Below are positions 38,667 through 49,464 of a stretch of DNA of 64,000 bases, piece after piece. The DNA comes from Dokdonella immobilis (lineage in GTDB: Bacteria > Pseudomonadota > Gammaproteobacteria > Xanthomonadales > Rhodanobacteraceae), in the NCBI RefSeq assembly GCF_900115085.1, contig NZ_FOVF01000009.1, positions 1 to 64,000 of the forward strand, in the 5' to 3' direction. How positions within the stretch are numbered: position 1 is the stretch's first letter; every line of letters starts with the position of its first letter. Position numbers and translations under genes: made by a program. The notes under the pieces were generated by a model. The model had not been told where the DNA came from. It was given only the letters and a program-made list of their open reading frames with translations, and did not search any database.

Positions 38667-39742
38667 GCCGAGACCACGCGACGGATGAGCACCTCGAGCA
38701 GGCGGGAATTCTCCTCGCGCGTGCCGATGCTGATGCGCAGAAAACCGGCCAGGCGCGGGTAGCGACCGACATCGCGCACGATCACGCCGTTGGCCACCAG
38801 TTCGCGATAGACCAGCGCCGCATCGGCAAAACGCACGCAGAGGAAATTGGCGCTGGAAGGCAGCACTTCCAGCACACCCGGCAAGCGCGCCAGTTCGATC
38901 GCCATGCGCTCGCGCTCGGCAATGACGAGGGCAATGCGCCGGCGGGTCAGGTCCATGCCCTCGGCGGTCAACGCGGCCATGGCAGCCATTACGCTCGGCG
39001 TCGGCAGCGGATAGGGCGGCATGATCCTGCGCAGCACCGAAACGACCTCGGCCCGGGCGATCAGGCAGCCGATGCGCGCGCCAGCCAGGGCCCAGGCTTT
39101 GGATAGCGTGCGCAGGATGCCGAGATTCTCGTGCGCGTCGAGCAGACTCGACGCACTCGGCAGATCAGCGAACTCGATGTAGGCCTCGTCGACGATGACC
39201 AGTGCGCGGTCGCGCAAGGCATGGGTAATCCGTTCGATCACGGCCAGCCCAATCTCGCCGCCGGTCGGATTGTTCGGCGAGCACAGGAATACGATCTTGA
39301 CCGACCGCTCGAGGCCGTCGAGCAGGGCCTTGGCATCGATCGAGAAATCCGCGCCGAGCGGAATCTCGATGCGCGCGGCGCCCTGGGTCGCCGCACACAC
39401 GGCGTACATGCCGAAGGTCGGTGGCGACAGCGCAATCGCGTCGACACCGGGGCGGCAGAAGGCGCGGACGAGCAGGTCTATGGCCTCGTCGCTGCCGCGC
39501 CCGACCAGGATGCGAGCGGGGTCCACCGCATACAGCGCGGCCAGGCGCGCGATCAAATCTCGCGGCTGCGGATCGGGGTAGCGATTGAGTGGAATGCCGC
39601 GCGTCTCGGGCTGGACGCCGGGCGGCGGCCACGGCGCCTCGTTGGCGTTCAGCATGACCATCGCCTGCCCGGCCTCGGCGCGTGCCGAGGAATAAGGCTG
39701 CAGGGCCAGGATCTCGGGGCGGACCAGATCGAGCACGCTCAT
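38663..39742 (-). CDS. hisC: Histidinol-phosphate aminotransferase
   Basis: PLP-dependent fold type I aminotransferase of 359 residues. Motifs: [11 protein letters not shown], the RYPDPQ substrate loop, [18 protein letters not shown] with the pyridine-nitrogen Asp, and the PLP Lys in [16 protein letters not shown]. The ATG at 39742 overlaps the hisD stop (ATGA). A longer in-frame extension to 40708 lies in antisense register with hisD codons and was rejected. Confidence 0.96.
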   Translation of the reverse strand: MSVLDLVRPEILALQPYSSARAEAGQAMVMLNANEAPWPPPGVQPETRGIPLNRYPDPQPRDLIARLAALYAVDPARILVGRGSDEAIDLLVRAFCRPGVDAIALSPPTFGMYAVCAATQGAARIEIPLGADFSIDAKALLDGLERSVKIVFLCSPNNPTGGEIGLAVIERITHALRDRALVIVDEAYIEFADLPSASSLLDAHENLGILRTLSKAWALAGARIGCLIARAEVVSVLRRIMPPYPLPTPSVMAAMAALTAEGMDLTRRRIALVIAERERMAIELARLPGVLEVLPSSANFLCVRFADAALVYRELVANGVIVRDVGRYPRLAGFLRISIGTREENSRLLEVLIRRVVSA

Positions 39743-41046
39743 GCCGCATCCTCCAGCGACTGCAAGCGCAGGCTGACCGCGCTGGCATGGGCATCCAGGC
39801 GTTCCGCGGTTGCCAGGGTGACGGCGCAAGGTCCGATCGAACGCAGTCCGTCCGCCGACAGTTCCTGCACCGTCATCTGCTTCTGGAAGCTGGCCACGGA
39901 CAGCCCGCTCCAGGCGCGCGCCGCTCCGTAGGTCGGCAAGACGTGATTGGTCCCGCTGCAATAGTCGCCGACCGACTCCGGCGACCACGGCCCGAGGAAG
40001 ATCGAGCCGGCATTGACGATGGCGTCGAGCATGGCGCGCGGCTCCGCGGTATTGATGATCAGGTGTTCGGGAGCATAGGCGTTGCTCACGGCAATCGCCT
40101 CGTCGAGCGAGTCGACCCGGATCAGGCAGCCGTGCTCGAGGGCTTCGCCGGCCACGTCGGCGCGCGACACGCGCAGGCGCTGGACCGCCAGGCAACCGGC
40201 GACGGCCTCGATCAGATCTTCGCTCGGAGTCACCAGGATCGCCTGGGAATCGACGCCGTGCTCGGCCTGGGCCAGCAGGTCCGCTGCCACGAAGGCGGGA
40301 TCGGCCTGCGCGTCGGCGATGACGAGGACCTCCGATGGCCCGGCCGGCATGTCGACGGCGGCGCCGTCGGGATCGGCCGAGACCTGCAGCTTGGCTTCGG
40401 TGACCCAGACGTTGCCGGGCCCGAACAGCTTGTCGCAGCGTGGCACCGACTCGGTGCCGTAGGCCATCGCCGCGATTGCCTGGGCACCGCCGATCTTGAA
40501 GACTTCCCGGATACCGCAGAGCCTGGCGGCGTACAGTACGGTTTCGTCGCAGCCGCCGTCGACACGCGGCGGCGTGCACAGGACCACGGTCGGCGATCCG
40601 GCAATGGCGGCCGGCACGCCGAGCATCAGCGCGGTCGAAGGCAGCGGCACTCCGCCAGCCGGCACATATAATCCGACCCGCCCGATCGGACGCAGGATGC
40701 GCTCGCAATGCACGCCGGGCGCGGTTTCGAGCGACACCGGTTGCGGCGCACTGGCCCGGTGGAACAGCTCGATGCGAGCCTTCGCTTCGTTGATGGCCAT
40801 CTTCAACTCGGCGGACAACGCCTTTTCCGCGGCCTCGAATTCGGCTTCGCTGACGCGCAGCGAAGCCAGATCACAGCGATCGAAACGTCGGGTCAGCTCG
40901 CGCAGGGCGGCATCGCCCTGCGCGCGCACCTGGGCCAGCAGGCGCTCGACTGCGGCCCGCGTCTCGGCCGATTGACCCCGTGCGGGCCGCGCCAGTACGG
41001 CCAGCCTCGCGTCCACGTCGAGCCGATTCCATTCGATGCGCTTCAT
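39739..41046 (-). CDS. hisD: Histidinol dehydrogenase
   Basis: Zinc enzyme that oxidises histidinol to histidine in two NAD-dependent steps. The 435-residue protein has [28 protein letters not shown]-type central segment ([20 protein letters not shown]), [33 protein letters not shown] with zinc and catalytic residues, and [20 protein letters not shown]. Overlaps hisG and hisC by four bases each. Confidence 0.97.
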   Translation of the reverse strand: MKRIEWNRLDVDARLAVLARPARGQSAETRAAVERLLAQVRAQGDAALRELTRRFDRCDLASLRVSEAEFEAAEKALSAELKMAINEAKARIELFHRASAPQPVSLETAPGVHCERILRPIGRVGLYVPAGGVPLPSTALMLGVPAAIAGSPTVVLCTPPRVDGGCDETVLYAARLCGIREVFKIGGAQAIAAMAYGTESVPRCDKLFGPGNVWVTEAKLQVSADPDGAAVDMPAGPSEVLVIADAQADPAFVAADLLAQAEHGVDSQAILVTPSEDLIEAVAGCLAVQRLRVSRADVAGEALEHGCLIRVDSLDEAIAVSNAYAPEHLIINTAEPRAMLDAIVNAGSIFLGPWSPESVGDYCSGTNHVLPTYGAARAWSGLSVASFQKQMTVQELSADGLRSIGPCAVTLATAERLDAHASAVSLRLQSLEDAA

Positions 41047-41942
41047 GCGAGCATCTGCTCCACCGGCAGGACCAGCATCTGGCGCGCCCCGGCGCGCTTC
41101 ATGTCCTCCAGATGCTGCCAGGTGATGGCCTCGTTGCAGATCGCCTGCACGGCGACTTCGTTTTCGAGGCCCTCGATCGACGTGACGGTCGGCCGCGGCC
41201 CGTTCGGCAGCAACCGCGTGATCTCCTCAAGGGCCGAGCGCGGCGAGTGCCACATGACGAGCTTGGAAGCACGGACCTGGATGACCCCGTCAATGCGCCT
41301 GAGCAGCATGTCGATGAGCTCGCCGCGCTCGTCGCCGGGAAGCGTGGCGCCAGCGGCCAGCACCGCTTCGGATTCGAGGACGACGGCGGCCTCCTTGAGC
41401 TGGTTGGCGGCCAGGGTCGCGCCGCTGGAGACCAGATCGCAGATGAAGTCGGCGGTGCCGAGTCGCGGCGCGATTTCCACCGAGCCGGACAGGCTGACGA
41501 TGCCGGCATCGACCCCGGCGCGTTCGAGCCATTTGGCGAGCAGGTTCGGGTAGGTCGTGGCGATGCGCTTGCCCCCGAGTTGGGCAGGCTCGACGTACTG
41601 GAACTCCTGCGGCACCGCCAACGCCAGCCGGCAACGTCCGAAGCCGAGTGCGCGCAACTCCCTGAAGCCGGCCGGCTGGCCGGCGCAACCCGCCGCCAGG
41701 AACTGCTCGTCGAGCACGTTGCGGCCGACGATGCCGAGATCGCAGACACCCTCGGCGATCATGTTCGGCACGTCGTCATCGCGGACCAGCAGCAGGTCCA
41801 CGGCCAGAGTCTCGCCGAAGCAGAACAGCTTGTCGCGGCTGCGCCGGAACGTGAGCCCGCAGCGTGCCAGCAGGTCCAGCGAGGCATCGCTGAGGCGGCC
41901 GGATTTCTGAATGGCGATACGTAGACGGTCGCGCGCGCTCAT
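41043..41942 (-). CDS. hisG: ATP phosphoribosyltransferase, long form
   Basis: First and feedback-regulated step of histidine synthesis. The 299-residue length and C-terminal extension (about 225-299: [20 protein letters not shown] onward) mark the hexameric long form that binds histidine itself, so no HisZ is needed. N-terminal signatures are [20 protein letters not shown] and [12 protein letters not shown]. The start overlaps the stop of the TrpR-like gene. Confidence 0.96.
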   Translation of the reverse strand: MSARDRLRIAIQKSGRLSDASLDLLARCGLTFRRSRDKLFCFGETLAVDLLLVRDDDVPNMIAEGVCDLGIVGRNVLDEQFLAAGCAGQPAGFRELRALGFGRCRLALAVPQEFQYVEPAQLGGKRIATTYPNLLAKWLERAGVDAGIVSLSGSVEIAPRLGTADFICDLVSSGATLAANQLKEAAVVLESEAVLAAGATLPGDERGELIDMLLRRIDGVIQVRASKLVMWHSPRSALEEITRLLPNGPRPTVTSIEGLENEVAVQAICNEAITWQHLEDMKRAGARQMLVLPVEQMLA

Positions 41943-42301
41943 GCCGAAGTCCTCCGCGCGGCAGGGCGCTTGTGCGCGACTGTGGCGTCGGATGGATCGC
42001 CGCTGGCATGCGCCAGCGCGGCGAGGTAACCGCCATTGCCCTGGCTCAGGAAACGCGCCACGCGACCGATCGTGGTGATGCTGACCGCAGTGCGATCGTG
42101 GATTTCGCGATACGGCACGCCCTTGAGGATGTAAGGCACCACGCGCCAGCGGTCAGTCAGTGCCTCGAGTTCGGCCGGCGTGCACAGATCGCGCAGGAAG
42201 GCGCGCATTTCGGCCAGTGTATCGAGGGCCAGCAGGGCGCGGCACAGACTGTCCTCGGCCCGGGCACTGGAGGTCTCGGCCTGGATGGAACGACGTTTCA
42301 T
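41939..42301 (-). CDS. hisR: TrpR-like (YerC/YecD family) regulator heading the his operon
   Basis: A 120-residue protein with the TrpR-type helix-turn-helix: LCTPAELEALTDRWRVVPYI followed by GVPYREIHDRTAVSITTIGRVARFL. The first 20 and last 30 residues are extended and basic. Its place as the first gene of the his operon, overlapping hisG, fits the HisR regulator known in Xanthomonadales, thought to sense histidine; the effector is not readable here. An 18-bp palindrome ends four bases before the ATG, leaving no room for a ribosome-binding site, so the mRNA may be leaderless. Confidence 0.85.
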   Translation of the reverse strand: MKRRSIQAETSSARAEDSLCRALLALDTLAEMRAFLRDLCTPAELEALTDRWRVVPYILKGVPYREIHDRTAVSITTIGRVARFLSQGNGGYLAALAHASGDPSDATVAHKRPAARRTSA

Positions 42302-42304
42302 AAC

Positions 42305-42322
42305 GTATTAACGCGTTAATAC
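42305..42322. promoter_or_regulatory. Candidate HisR operator: GTATTAACGCGTTAATAC
   Basis: A perfect 18-bp palindrome whose near edge is four bases upstream of the hisR start. It contains AT-rich elements resembling -10 boxes (TATTAA and TAATAC). In a high-GC genome such an AT-rich perfect palindrome is unlikely by chance. Binding by the adjacent TrpR-like protein is inferred. Confidence 0.8.
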
Positions 42323-42433
42323 AAGGGTGCGCACGATAACCTGCCGCGGCGGCTCGCGCAAGCGCGCAGACAATCCCAGCTGAAGGATTCGGGGTCTTGC
42401 GAGTGCGGCAAGCTGTCGCCGCAGCGGAGGCGA

Positions 42434-42967
42434 TCAGCGCAAGGGCTTGCTCAGCACCTCGAAGCGCAAGTCATCGCGGCGCGGAATGCCGAAGCGTTCG
42501 TCGCCGTACGGAAACGGCTTGTGGATACCGGTGCGCCGGTAGCCGCGCCGCTCGTACCAGGCGATCAGCTCCGTGCGCACATCGATGACGGTCATGCGCA
42601 TTTCGCGGCACTGCCATTCCTCGGCCGCGATGCGTTCGCTTTCGGCGAGCACGCGGTTGCCGATCCCGCTGCCCTGGCCCTCGGGCCGGACTGCGAACAT
42701 GCCGAAATAGGCGCTGCCGTCCTGCCTTTGCAGCTCGCAGCAGGCCAGCAACCTGCCATCCTGCTCGGCCATCAGGACACGTGCGTCGGCGCGTTCGATC
42801 AGTTCGAGCAGAAGCTGGCGGTCGATGCGCTGGCCATCGAGCAGGTCGGCCTCGGTGGTCCAGCCCTTGCGGCTCGATTCACCGCGATAGGCCGACTCGA
42901 CCAGGGCGATGATGGCCTCGGCGTCGGCGCGCGTGGCCTTGCGAAAATTCAGGGTATCGGTGCCCAT
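42434..42967 (-). CDS. GNAT family N-acetyltransferase
   Basis: A 177-residue acyltransferase. The acetyl-CoA binding motif A is visible as YFGMFAVRPEGQGSGIGNRVL, and the C-terminal part has TELIAWYERRGYRRTG. Acceptor unknown. Its start is eight bases from the sufS stop on the same strand, so it is probably the last gene of the suf operon. A 111-base gap without evident features separates it from the his operator. Confidence 0.88.
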   Translation of the reverse strand: MGTDTLNFRKATRADAEAIIALVESAYRGESSRKGWTTEADLLDGQRIDRQLLLELIERADARVLMAEQDGRLLACCELQRQDGSAYFGMFAVRPEGQGSGIGNRVLAESERIAAEEWQCREMRMTVIDVRTELIAWYERRGYRRTGIHKPFPYGDERFGIPRRDDLRFEVLSKPLR

Positions 42968-42975
42968 GGCGTCGC

Positions 42976-44241
42976 TCAGGCCAGCAGTTTGCGCACGCGA
43001 CCGATTGCCGCGACCAGCGCATCGATCTCGTCATGCGTGTTGTAGAAGGCCAGCGAGGCGCGCAGGGTTGCGGCGACGCCATAGAACTGCATGAGTGGAT
43101 GCGCGCAGTGGTGACCGGAGCGCACGGCGATGCCCTCGAGATCGAGCAGGGTGGCCAGATCATGCGCATGGACGCCATCGATCAGGAACGAGATCACCGC
43201 CACCTTGTCGGCCGCTTCGCCGATCACGCGCAGACCCGGAACCGAGCGCAGCGCCGTGTTCGCGTGCTCGAGCAGGGCCTTCTCGCGGGCCGCCATCGCC
43301 GCCAGACCGACCGAGTCCATGTAGTCGATGGCCGCGCCGAGGCCGACGAAACCGGCCACATTCGGCGTGCCCGCCTCGAACTTGTGCGGCGGATCGGCAA
43401 ACGTCGTGCCTTCGAAGCGCACCTCGCGGATCATCTCGCCACCGCCGAAGAACGGCGGCATCGCCTCGAGGTGCTCGCGTCGGGCCCAGAGCATGCCGGT
43501 TCCGGTCGGGCCGAACATCTTGTGGCCGGTCAGCGCGTAGAAATCGCAACCGAGCGCGCGCACGTCGATCGGCAGGTGCGGCGCCGCCTGCGAGCCATCG
43601 ACCAGCAGCGGGATGCCACGGCGGCGGCATTCGCGCGCCAGCCGGGCGATCGGATTGATCGTGCCGAGCACGTTGGAGACATGGGTCACGCAGGCCAGCT
43701 TGACGTCCGCCGTGAGCAGTTCGACGAAGCGATCGACGAGGAGTTCGCCGGACTGGCTGATCGGCGCGACCTTGAGCTTCGCACCGGCGCGTGCGCAGAC
43801 CAGCTGCCATGGCACGATGTTGGCGTGATGCTCCATCTGGGTGACGAGGATCGTGTCGCCGGGTACGAGGCGCGGCAAGGCGAAGCTGTAGGCGACCAGG
43901 TTGGTGGCCTGGGTCGTGCCCGACGTGAAGATGATCTCGTCGCGCGAGGGCGCATTGACGAAACGCGCGAGCTTGTCGCGCGTGGCCTCGTAGGCATCGG
44001 TCGCCTCGGCGCCGAGCGCATGCACTGCGCGCGCGACATTGGCATTGCTGGTCCGGTAGAAATGATCGGTCGCCTCGATCACGGCCAAGGGCTTCTGCGA
44101 CGTATTGGCATTGTCGAGATAGACCAGCGGCTTGCCGTGGACGCTGCGTGCCAGCACCGGGAAATCGGCGCGAATGCGGTCGATGTCCAGCGCCGGGGCA
44201 GCGTCTGCTGCACTCGAGTCGTGGGCGTGGCTCGTGCTCAT
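42976..44241 (-). CDS. sufS: Cysteine desulfurase SufS
   Basis: Group II PLP cysteine desulfurase providing sulfur for Fe-S assembly. The 421-residue protein has NTSQKPLAVIEATDHFY, TSGTTQATNLVAYSF, TQMEHHANIVPWQ, the PLP Lys in ALTGHKMFGPTGTG and the catalytic Cys in AVRSGHHCAHPLMQFYG. The N-terminal 20 residues are an Ala/Ser-rich extension. Start ATG 44241 follows sufD after 124 bases. No SufE or SufU partner is encoded nearby. Confidence 0.96.
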   Translation of the reverse strand: MSTSHAHDSSAADAAPALDIDRIRADFPVLARSVHGKPLVYLDNANTSQKPLAVIEATDHFYRTSNANVARAVHALGAEATDAYEATRDKLARFVNAPSRDEIIFTSGTTQATNLVAYSFALPRLVPGDTILVTQMEHHANIVPWQLVCARAGAKLKVAPISQSGELLVDRFVELLTADVKLACVTHVSNVLGTINPIARLARECRRRGIPLLVDGSQAAPHLPIDVRALGCDFYALTGHKMFGPTGTGMLWARREHLEAMPPFFGGGEMIREVRFEGTTFADPPHKFEAGTPNVAGFVGLGAAIDYMDSVGLAAMAAREKALLEHANTALRSVPGLRVIGEAADKVAVISFLIDGVHAHDLATLLDLEGIAVRSGHHCAHPLMQFYGVAATLRASLAFYNTHDEIDALVAAIGRVRKLLA

Positions 44242-44365
44242 GCTTCGGATCCGTCTTGGAAAGTCGTGTCGTCCGCGCTCAGCTCCGCGCAACCGCCCCG
44301 GCCTGCCCTCGCCCGGCCCAGTCGAGTGCCGCGCGCATCACCAGACGCCGCCCCACCAATGGACC

Positions 44366-45697
44366 TCATGGCGACGCAGGCTCCTGCCCGGTTTCGTCCT
44401 CGCGTATGGGCAGGCGTTCGAGCATCATCGCATCGATGTGCTCGCGCAACGCTGCATTCGTGATCGAATCGAAGGCAACCCGGCAGAAGGCCAGGGTCAG
44501 CAGCGAACGCGCCTCGGCCCGGGAAAGACCGCGCGAGCGCAGGTAGAACAGCGCGCGCTCGTCGAGCTGGCCCACGGTCGCGCCATGCGCGGCCTTGACC
44601 TCGTCGGCGTGGATCTCGAGGACCGGCTGGGTGTTGATTTCGGCCTGGTCCGAAAGCAGCAGGTTCTTGTTGCTCAGTTGCGCGTCGGCACCGTCGGCAC
44701 CCGCGGCGACGACGATCGCGCCATGGAAGATGCCGCGCGAGCGCTGGTCGGCAACGCCGCGCCAGACGATGTCGCAGCTCGTGTCGCGCGCCGTGTGGCG
44801 CACGTCGAGGCGGGTGTCGGCATGCTGGCGACCGTGCAGTGCAAATACGCCCCGGGAAACGAAGCGCGAGCGGTCGCCGCTCAATTCGACGGCGAGGTCG
44901 TGCCGCATCCAGCGCGCACCGGCCTCGATCGAACGCAGTTCGAGGTGCGCATCGGATTCCAGCGAGGCTTCGGTGCGGCGCACCAGGTTCGCGCTCTCCG
45001 GGCTGTCCTGGACCTGCAGCAGATCAAGGCGCGCGCCGGCCCGCAGCACGATCTGGCTGAAGCTGTTGCCGAGGTGTTCATGACCGGCCTCGCCGACGTG
45101 ATGCTCGACCAGGCGCAACGAGGCGCCCTCGCCGACCTCGACGATGCCGCGCAGTTGCCAGGCCAGATCGACCGACGCGCTGGCGCCGACATTGACCAGA
45201 TGCACGAGCGGCTCGACCACGCTGCCCGCAGCGACCCGGATTACCGGTCCGTCCGCGGCCAAGACCGTGTTGAGGCGGGCGAACGCATCGGCCGCGTCGG
45301 CATGGGGCCGATCGAGGAATCCGCGCAGGCGATCCGGATCCTCCTGCAGTTCCTGCGACAGCGTGCGCAGCTGCACGCCGGGCAGCGACGGCAGGCGCGA
45401 CAGATCGGCGCGGAAGCTGCCATTGACGAAGACCAGGCGCGGCGCGTCGACACCGGCCAGTTCGAGCAACCCGGCGTCGACGTTGCGCGTGGCGGCGGCC
45501 GCGTCACCCGGCTCGAAACGGCGCTGGCCCAGGGCACGCAGGCTCGAGTATTTCCAGGCCTCGCTGCGCGGGCCGGGCAAGCCGTCGCGCTCGAGCTGGC
45601 GCAACGCCCGTTCACGCACCCCGGCCAGCCAGTCGCCGCCCGCGACCGCGCTCGACGAGGCGGCGGCCAGCAGCGGTTCGAGAAAACCCGTGGCCAT
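44366..45697 (-). CDS. sufD: Fe-S cluster assembly protein SufD
   Basis: Scaffold subunit of the SufBC2D complex. The 443-residue beta-helical protein has the family C-terminus SDQAEINTQPVLEIHADEVK, AAHGATVGQLDERALFYLRS and RGLSRAEARSLLTLAF with the conserved cluster-transfer His. The ATG at 45697 overlaps the sufC stop by one base; an upstream in-frame ATG at 45733 lies inside sufC and was not used. Confidence 0.95.
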   Translation of the reverse strand: MATGFLEPLLAAASSSAVAGGDWLAGVRERALRQLERDGLPGPRSEAWKYSSLRALGQRRFEPGDAAAATRNVDAGLLELAGVDAPRLVFVNGSFRADLSRLPSLPGVQLRTLSQELQEDPDRLRGFLDRPHADAADAFARLNTVLAADGPVIRVAAGSVVEPLVHLVNVGASASVDLAWQLRGIVEVGEGASLRLVEHHVGEAGHEHLGNSFSQIVLRAGARLDLLQVQDSPESANLVRRTEASLESDAHLELRSIEAGARWMRHDLAVELSGDRSRFVSRGVFALHGRQHADTRLDVRHTARDTSCDIVWRGVADQRSRGIFHGAIVVAAGADGADAQLSNKNLLLSDQAEINTQPVLEIHADEVKAAHGATVGQLDERALFYLRSRGLSRAEARSLLTLAFCRVAFDSITNAALREHIDAMMLERLPIREDETGQEPASP

Positions 45698-46458
45698 CAG
45701 GCCGCTCCGGCCAGCTTGCGCTCGGCGATCCATGAATAGCCGTGTTCCTCGAGCTTCAGGGCCAGCGACTTGTCGCCGCTTTCGACGATGCGACCGTCGG
45801 CGAGCACATGGACGTAGTCGGGAACGATGTATTCGAGCAGGCGCTGGTAGTGGGTGATGACGATGAAGGCCCGCGCCGGATCGCGCATTGCGTTGACACC
45901 GTCGGCCACCATCTTGAGGGCGTCGATGTCGAGTCCTGAATCGGTCTCGTCGAGGATCGCCAGCTTCGGCTCGAGCAGGGCCATCTGGAAGATTTCGTTG
46001 CGCTTCTTCTCGCCGCCGGAGAAGCCTTCGTTGACGGCCCGGTGCAACAGTTCGTCCTTGAGGTGCAGGACGGCCAGTTTTTCGCGCACGCGCTTGAGGA
46101 ACTGCATCGAATCGAGCTCGCTCTCGCCGCGGCGCCGGCGTTGCGCGTTGAGGGCCGCGCGCAGGAAATAGGTGTTGTTGACGCCCGGGATTTCGACCGG
46201 ATACTGGAAGGCCAGGAACACGCCCGCAGCGGCGCGCTCCTCCGGTTCCAGTTCGAGCAGATCCCGCCCCTCGTAATGGATCGAGCCCTCGATGACCTCG
46301 TAGCCTTCGCGTCCGGCCAGCACGTTGCCCAGCGTGGACTTGCCGGCTCCGTTCGGGCCCATGATCGCGTGCACTTCGCCGGCCTTCACTTCGAGGCTCA
46401 GGCCGCGCAGGATGTCCTTGCCGGCGATGCGCACATGGAGGTTTTCGATCTTCAGCAT
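45697..46458 (-). CDS. sufC: Fe-S cluster assembly ATPase SufC
   Basis: ABC-type ATPase of the SufBC2D scaffold. The 253-residue protein has Walker A GPNGAGKST at residues 34-42, a Q-loop (FLAFQYPVEIPGV), the signature FSGGEKKRNEI and Walker B LAILDETDSGLD with the H-loop in VITHYQRLL. An upstream frame to 46857 overlaps the GNAT gene and is rejected. It follows a GNAT gene rather than sufB directly. Confidence 0.97.
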   Translation of the reverse strand: MLKIENLHVRIAGKDILRGLSLEVKAGEVHAIMGPNGAGKSTLGNVLAGREGYEVIEGSIHYEGRDLLELEPEERAAAGVFLAFQYPVEIPGVNNTYFLRAALNAQRRRRGESELDSMQFLKRVREKLAVLHLKDELLHRAVNEGFSGGEKKRNEIFQMALLEPKLAILDETDSGLDIDALKMVADGVNAMRDPARAFIVITHYQRLLEYIVPDYVHVLADGRIVESGDKSLALKLEEHGYSWIAERKLAGAA

Positions 46459-46489
46459 GTCAGTGATTCCGTGATACGGGCCGTGCCCG

Positions 46490-46984
46490 TCAGATTCCAG
46501 GTTCGGGGGTCGGCTGGCCGGGCCCGGACCCGGCCGGTGGCGACACCTTGCATTGCAGGCGATAGACCACCTCGCCCTTGTCAGTCCGTTCGCCACGCTT
46601 CCAGCCGTTGCGCCGATAGAAGCGGTCCGCGCGCGTACCCTCGGCGGTGCCGAGCCGGATCTCGCCGACACCTGCGCCGAACATCCACGTCGCAACCCGC
46701 GCCAGCAAGCCGCGGCCGATGCCCTGGCCTTCGTGCCGGGGATCGACAAACAGGGCCCAAATGTCGGCCTCGGCGATCCGCCCCGTGGCGAAACCGACCA
46801 CCTCACCGGCGCGTTCGGCGACCCAGGTCGCGGCATTGCCACTCGTCGACAAGGCATCGATCCACTTCGCGCGAGTCAGCCAGCCGGGATCCGAGAGGCG
46901 GTTCTCGCGCACGCCAAGGCGGATCGCCGTCATCTGTGGGATGTCTCCTTCATTGGCGAGCCTGTACCGCACCATCGCAAGCAC
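46490..46984 (-). CDS. GNAT family N-acetyltransferase inside the suf operon
   Basis: A 164-residue acyltransferase with motif A IWALFVDPRHEGQGIGRGLL and the later ADRFYRRNGWKRGERT. It lies between the zinc-ribbon gene and sufC on the same strand, 31 bases before sufC. Different in sequence from the GNAT after sufS. Function in Fe-S assembly is not known; the location suggests co-expression. Confidence 0.88.
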   Translation of the reverse strand: MLAMVRYRLANEGDIPQMTAIRLGVRENRLSDPGWLTRAKWIDALSTSGNAATWVAERAGEVVGFATGRIAEADIWALFVDPRHEGQGIGRGLLARVATWMFGAGVGEIRLGTAEGTRADRFYRRNGWKRGERTDKGEVVYRLQCKVSPPAGSGPGQPTPEPGI

Positions 46985-47060
46985 CTCGTCTGAGCCATTG
47001 CAAGGACCTGCGCCCGGAGCGGCATGTCGCTCCGTAACACGCCAAGCCGCTCGCTTCCCG

Positions 47061-47315
47061 CTACTTCCAGCGGCGCAGCTGCGGTATGCCCGCGCCGAAC
47101 CGCCGGGCCAGGAATCCCGGCACCTTCATGTCGCGCATCTTTCCCAGCACGCGATCCTGCATTTCGCTGCAGGTCATCTGCTCGTCGACGAATCGTCCGC
47201 CGACATAGCAATGACTGCAGTATTCCGCGCTCGGCGTTCCATCCGCCCCGGTTCCGCCGCCCTTCGGATCGCGACTCAGCGGCATTCCGCAACTCTGGCA
47301 TTTCGGACCGAACAT
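47061..47315 (-). CDS. Small zinc-ribbon protein inside the suf operon
   Basis: An 84-residue protein beginning MFGPKCQSCGMPLSRDP with a second Cys pair in EYCSHCYVGG, giving a CxxC...CxxC zinc ribbon, and a further Cys in EQMTCSEMQD. It matches the putative zinc-ribbon family of short stand-alone proteins with unknown role. It lies 19 bases after sufB and 76 bases before the GNAT gene, on the same strand. Confidence 0.8.
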   Translation of the reverse strand: MFGPKCQSCGMPLSRDPKGGGTGADGTPSAEYCSHCYVGGRFVDEQMTCSEMQDRVLGKMRDMKVPGFLARRFGAGIPQLRRWK

Positions 47316-47334
47316 GGCGCCTCCGTTCAGGGCG

Positions 47335-48833
<1,499 letters not shown>

Positions 48834-48834
<1 letters not shown>

Positions 48835-49280
48835 CAGTGGGAGGCTACCCGCAATGGAATGCCGGCCGGCCGCCGTGGCGGTGCGGCGACCATGTCGGCC
48901 AGGCTCACGTCCTGGAGCGCGTTGCGGACGGCCTGGCTGATGCGCTGCCAGTTCACGCGTATCCCGCAGTGCGACTCGTGGTCGCAGGCGCCCGCGTGGG
49001 CGCTGCACTCGGTCATGCCGATCGGCCCTTCCATGGCGGTGACGATGTCGGCCACGCTGATCGCTGCGGCCGGCCGTGCCAGGCAGTAACCGCCATTGAC
49101 GCCGCGCCGCGAAGTGACGAGCCCGGCATGGGCCAGCTGCTTGAGGAGCTTGCTGACCGTCGGCAGTTCGAGGCGCGCCGCATCGGCCAGTTGCTGGGCA
49201 CTGGTGACCTCGACCCCGGTCATCGCAAGGCAGGTCATGACGACAGTCGCGTAGTCGGTAAGTTTGCTGACGCGCAGCAT
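48834..49280 (-). CDS. Rrf2-family SUF system regulator
   Basis: A 148-residue winged-helix repressor. The N-terminal [19 protein letters not shown] and recognition region [24 protein letters not shown] are typical of the xanthomonad-type SUF regulators. Three cysteines likely to hold an Fe-S cluster are C92, C99 and C105 ([15 protein letters not shown]). GGAG lies five bases before the ATG. First gene of the suf operon, with a candidate operator at 49293-49311, so feedback control by Fe-S status is likely. Confidence 0.94.
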
Positions 49281-49292
49281 GGCGGCTCCATT

Positions 49293-49311
49293 CAGTACCG
49301 AAATTGTACTG
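49293..49311. promoter_or_regulatory. Candidate Rrf2 operator over the suf promoter
   Basis: CAGTAC (49293-49298) and GTACTG (49306-49311) are exact complements separated by seven bases. On the minus strand the sequence TACAAT within it is a good -10 box; the -35 is poor. Overlap of a dyad with the -10 is what a repressor site should look like. The regulator ATG is 12 bases downstream of the dyad. Confidence 0.65.
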
Positions 49312-49464
49312 TTTTGCGGCGGTCGAGTACAGATGCCGGCCTCGATTGCCGCTGGAGTTGATCCGGGGCAGGAAACACGGCCGGCGCATGGCCATCCGCA
49401 GCGCGCCCCCGCATCGCCTCCAGTCGACTAGACTGCCCGCATTCAACTGCAAGGGATATGAGGC

